NCBI RefSeq assembly: GCF_026914185.1 | Contig: NC_070561.1 | Location: 8,060,001-8,124,000 of the forward strand | DNA length: 64,000 nt | Direction of reading: 5' to 3' | Origin: Puccinia triticina | Lineage: Eukaryota; Basidiomycota; Pucciniomycetes; Pucciniales; Pucciniaceae | Shown: in pieces, positions 62,661-64,000 of the stretch | How the letters are laid out: every line of letters begins with the position of its first letter | How positions within the stretch are numbered: position 1 is the first letter of the stretch | Position numbers and translations under genes: made by a program | Notes under the pieces: model-generated | Databases searched by the model: none | Seen by the model: only the letters and a program-made list of their open reading frames with translations | What the model was told of the DNA's origin: nothing

Positions 62661-64000
62661 TCATGGATATGATAGTGGTTCAGTGGGGGCACCTTCTGTC
62701 AGAGCTGTCCTTGGGTCCTTTGGTCCTGAGGGGGGAGGATTGGGCAGCCGGCACCATGGGCCATTGGTTGAGGGGAGCGGAGCAGCGGGCGTGGTGGTGA
62801 GGGCCGAGGGGGAGACTACGTGGACGATGAGGCGGTCGGAGGAGGGGGGGGGGGGGGGGCTGAGAGCAGTGTGTGACAGCGGCGATGCGCCACAGCAGCG
62901 CGCAGCGCCCAATCCCCGAACACCACACGACGCGCACGCTGCCCGTGGCCACCGGCAGGGAGTTTGGGTGCAAAGCTTGAGACTTGTTGCAACAGATCGT
63001 TCAATCAAGCGAGCTATGTGAGAGTCGAAGAGGATGTGGAGGAATCCTGGGCTTCCCAAATCAATGACCGCACTGAGATTGCTTTGGTGCAATCTTCTCA
63101 AGATGGATAGTACGCCGGCGGTCCAGTAGACTGCCACCGAGGTATGATTTGCTGGGGCTTGTGGATTGAGGTGGGAGCTATGCGGGACGTTGGGTATGAC
63201 TGAAACGGTGTCCCAAATGATAGGTAAGGCAAGGAGAAAGTTCTGAATGAGATAGGTCAAGATCGGGAGGTTTTCCGCGGCTACGGTTGTTTCGCCAGAT
63301 GATGAATCCCAGCTGTAGGAGCTTCTGATTGTTTGCAAGCAAGGGTTTTGATCGATTTCAATCAGGTTAGCCAAGCTTGCGTTTGAGGGGGCAATTCCGA
63401 AAGAAAGAAATAGGTGACCAACTGATCATCATTCGATCGCACCCGGGAGTGGTGGTTCGATGACTCTTTGCAAGGAGGAGTGTCGACGCTGTTCGAGTTC
63501 AAGTTGGTCAGTTTCCATGCTCTGGCTGCTTCCCATCGAAGTTCCAATCCGACTAGTCGACGGACAAAGTACCAGGCATGCTGGGGCGACTTGAAGATGT
63601 CTATGGGGGCCTTCAAGCTGTTCAGGACAACCCCTGATTAGTTCGGTTGGCTTCTTGCAGTCAACGAAGAAGAAGAAGAGAGCTTACTCCTGTTCGGCTG
63701 AGCCGATTCCGAACTCTGCTGGGTTTGATTCTATGGCACGTTGAGCTCGATCAGAGTGTTGTTGCTGATCATCCGCCCGACGATGATGAGAGGTGGCTCT
63801 GGAGTGAGTGGGAGCTTTCCCCTTTTGCTTGGGGGAGTGCAACGGCGGAGGATGGTTTGCGAGGGTAGTTTTCTTTATCCGCAGCGGAGGGACCTCGTTT
63901 AGGAAGAGATAGCCGGGCGTTTGAGAGTCCTGCGCACGATCAACGAAGCTGGAAGATGTGCTGGGTGCTCTAGATCTTCGCCGAACCGAAGCCGCCCGAC
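62661..64000 (-). CDS. Unrecognised host-like gene, 5' end outside the window
   Basis: On the minus strand an open exon enters from the right edge and reads PGYLFLNEVPPLRIKKTTLA, ending at 63688 with donor GTAAGC. A 70-base intron with a C/T-rich tract ends at CAG, and the next exon starts at 63617 in phase (GA/C), reading LKAPIDIFKSPQHAWYFVRR, then LELRWEAARAWKL. A third open stretch from about 63376 reads NLIEIDQNPCLQTIRSS and LPILTYLIQNFLLALPIIWD, with HQSNLSAVIDLGSPGFLHIL later. The junction between exons two and three is unresolved (one option is GTCATC to GCAAG). After about 62950 the frame becomes low-complexity and may be untranslated. The first part is basic and polar; the third is helical and leucine-rich, perhaps alpha-solenoid. 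No family was recognised. Confidence 0.5.

Overview
This is a repeat-rich window from a fungal nuclear genome, most likely a basidiomycete and probably a rust fungus (Pucciniales). The intact genes have several short GT-AG introns of about 65-81 bases, the conserved proteins are of fungal type, and about three quarters of the window is nested transposable elements, MITEs and tandem arrays. The rust assignment is inference: it rests on the overall style and on a gag-like fragment with an NPYA-type GGxxxGWDPxTG motif that I associate with rust genomes.

I can build three host genes with consistent splice phases. They are BDP1 (TFIIIB subunit B'', minus, 13254-16029, 4 exons, 847 codons), an unrecognised 804-codon protein with a possible signal peptide (plus, 20190-22722, 3 exons, one intron of only 32 bases), and the V-ATPase subunit C gene VMA5 (plus, 40180-41825, 6 exons, 423 codons). 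A fourth gene, not recognised, runs off the right edge on the minus strand (62661-64000). A fragment of serine palmitoyltransferase LCB2 (38657-38962, minus) lies between two inverted repeats and looks like a captured gene piece.

Layout: 1-8911 is a Ty1/copia element split in two by about 5.4 kb of nested insertions (solo LTR with a Harbinger-like MITE inside, OTU protease relic, a 28-bp hairpin array, a gag-like relic). 8912-13000 is MITE-rich. 13-23 kb holds BDP1, a Ty3 gag relic and the 804-codon gene. 23-27 kb holds hAT-like MITEs and a Tc1/IS630-type fragment. 27.5-33.2 kb is a large array of a 29-bp hairpin unit, interrupted by a solo LTR (5-bp TSD) and a non-autonomous hAT element (8-bp TSD). 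33.66-37.52 kb is a full-length but decayed hAT element. 38-42 kb holds the LCB2 fragment and VMA5. 42-51 kb holds MITEs and helicase and transposase relics. 51.6-59.8 kb contains two adjacent CACTA-like elements; the second carries a 2.5-kb palindrome, hairpin arrays and a nested gag-only LTR element. 60-62.3 kb holds an LTR-like stretch and a 370-bp foldback.

The most striking theme is that several arrays with little sequence in common are built the same way: each tandem unit is itself an inverted repeat able to form a hairpin. In the largest family, isolated units carry the loop in reverse complement, which suggests that single hairpins have been flipped in place. All calls come from reading the sequence; no database search was possible.
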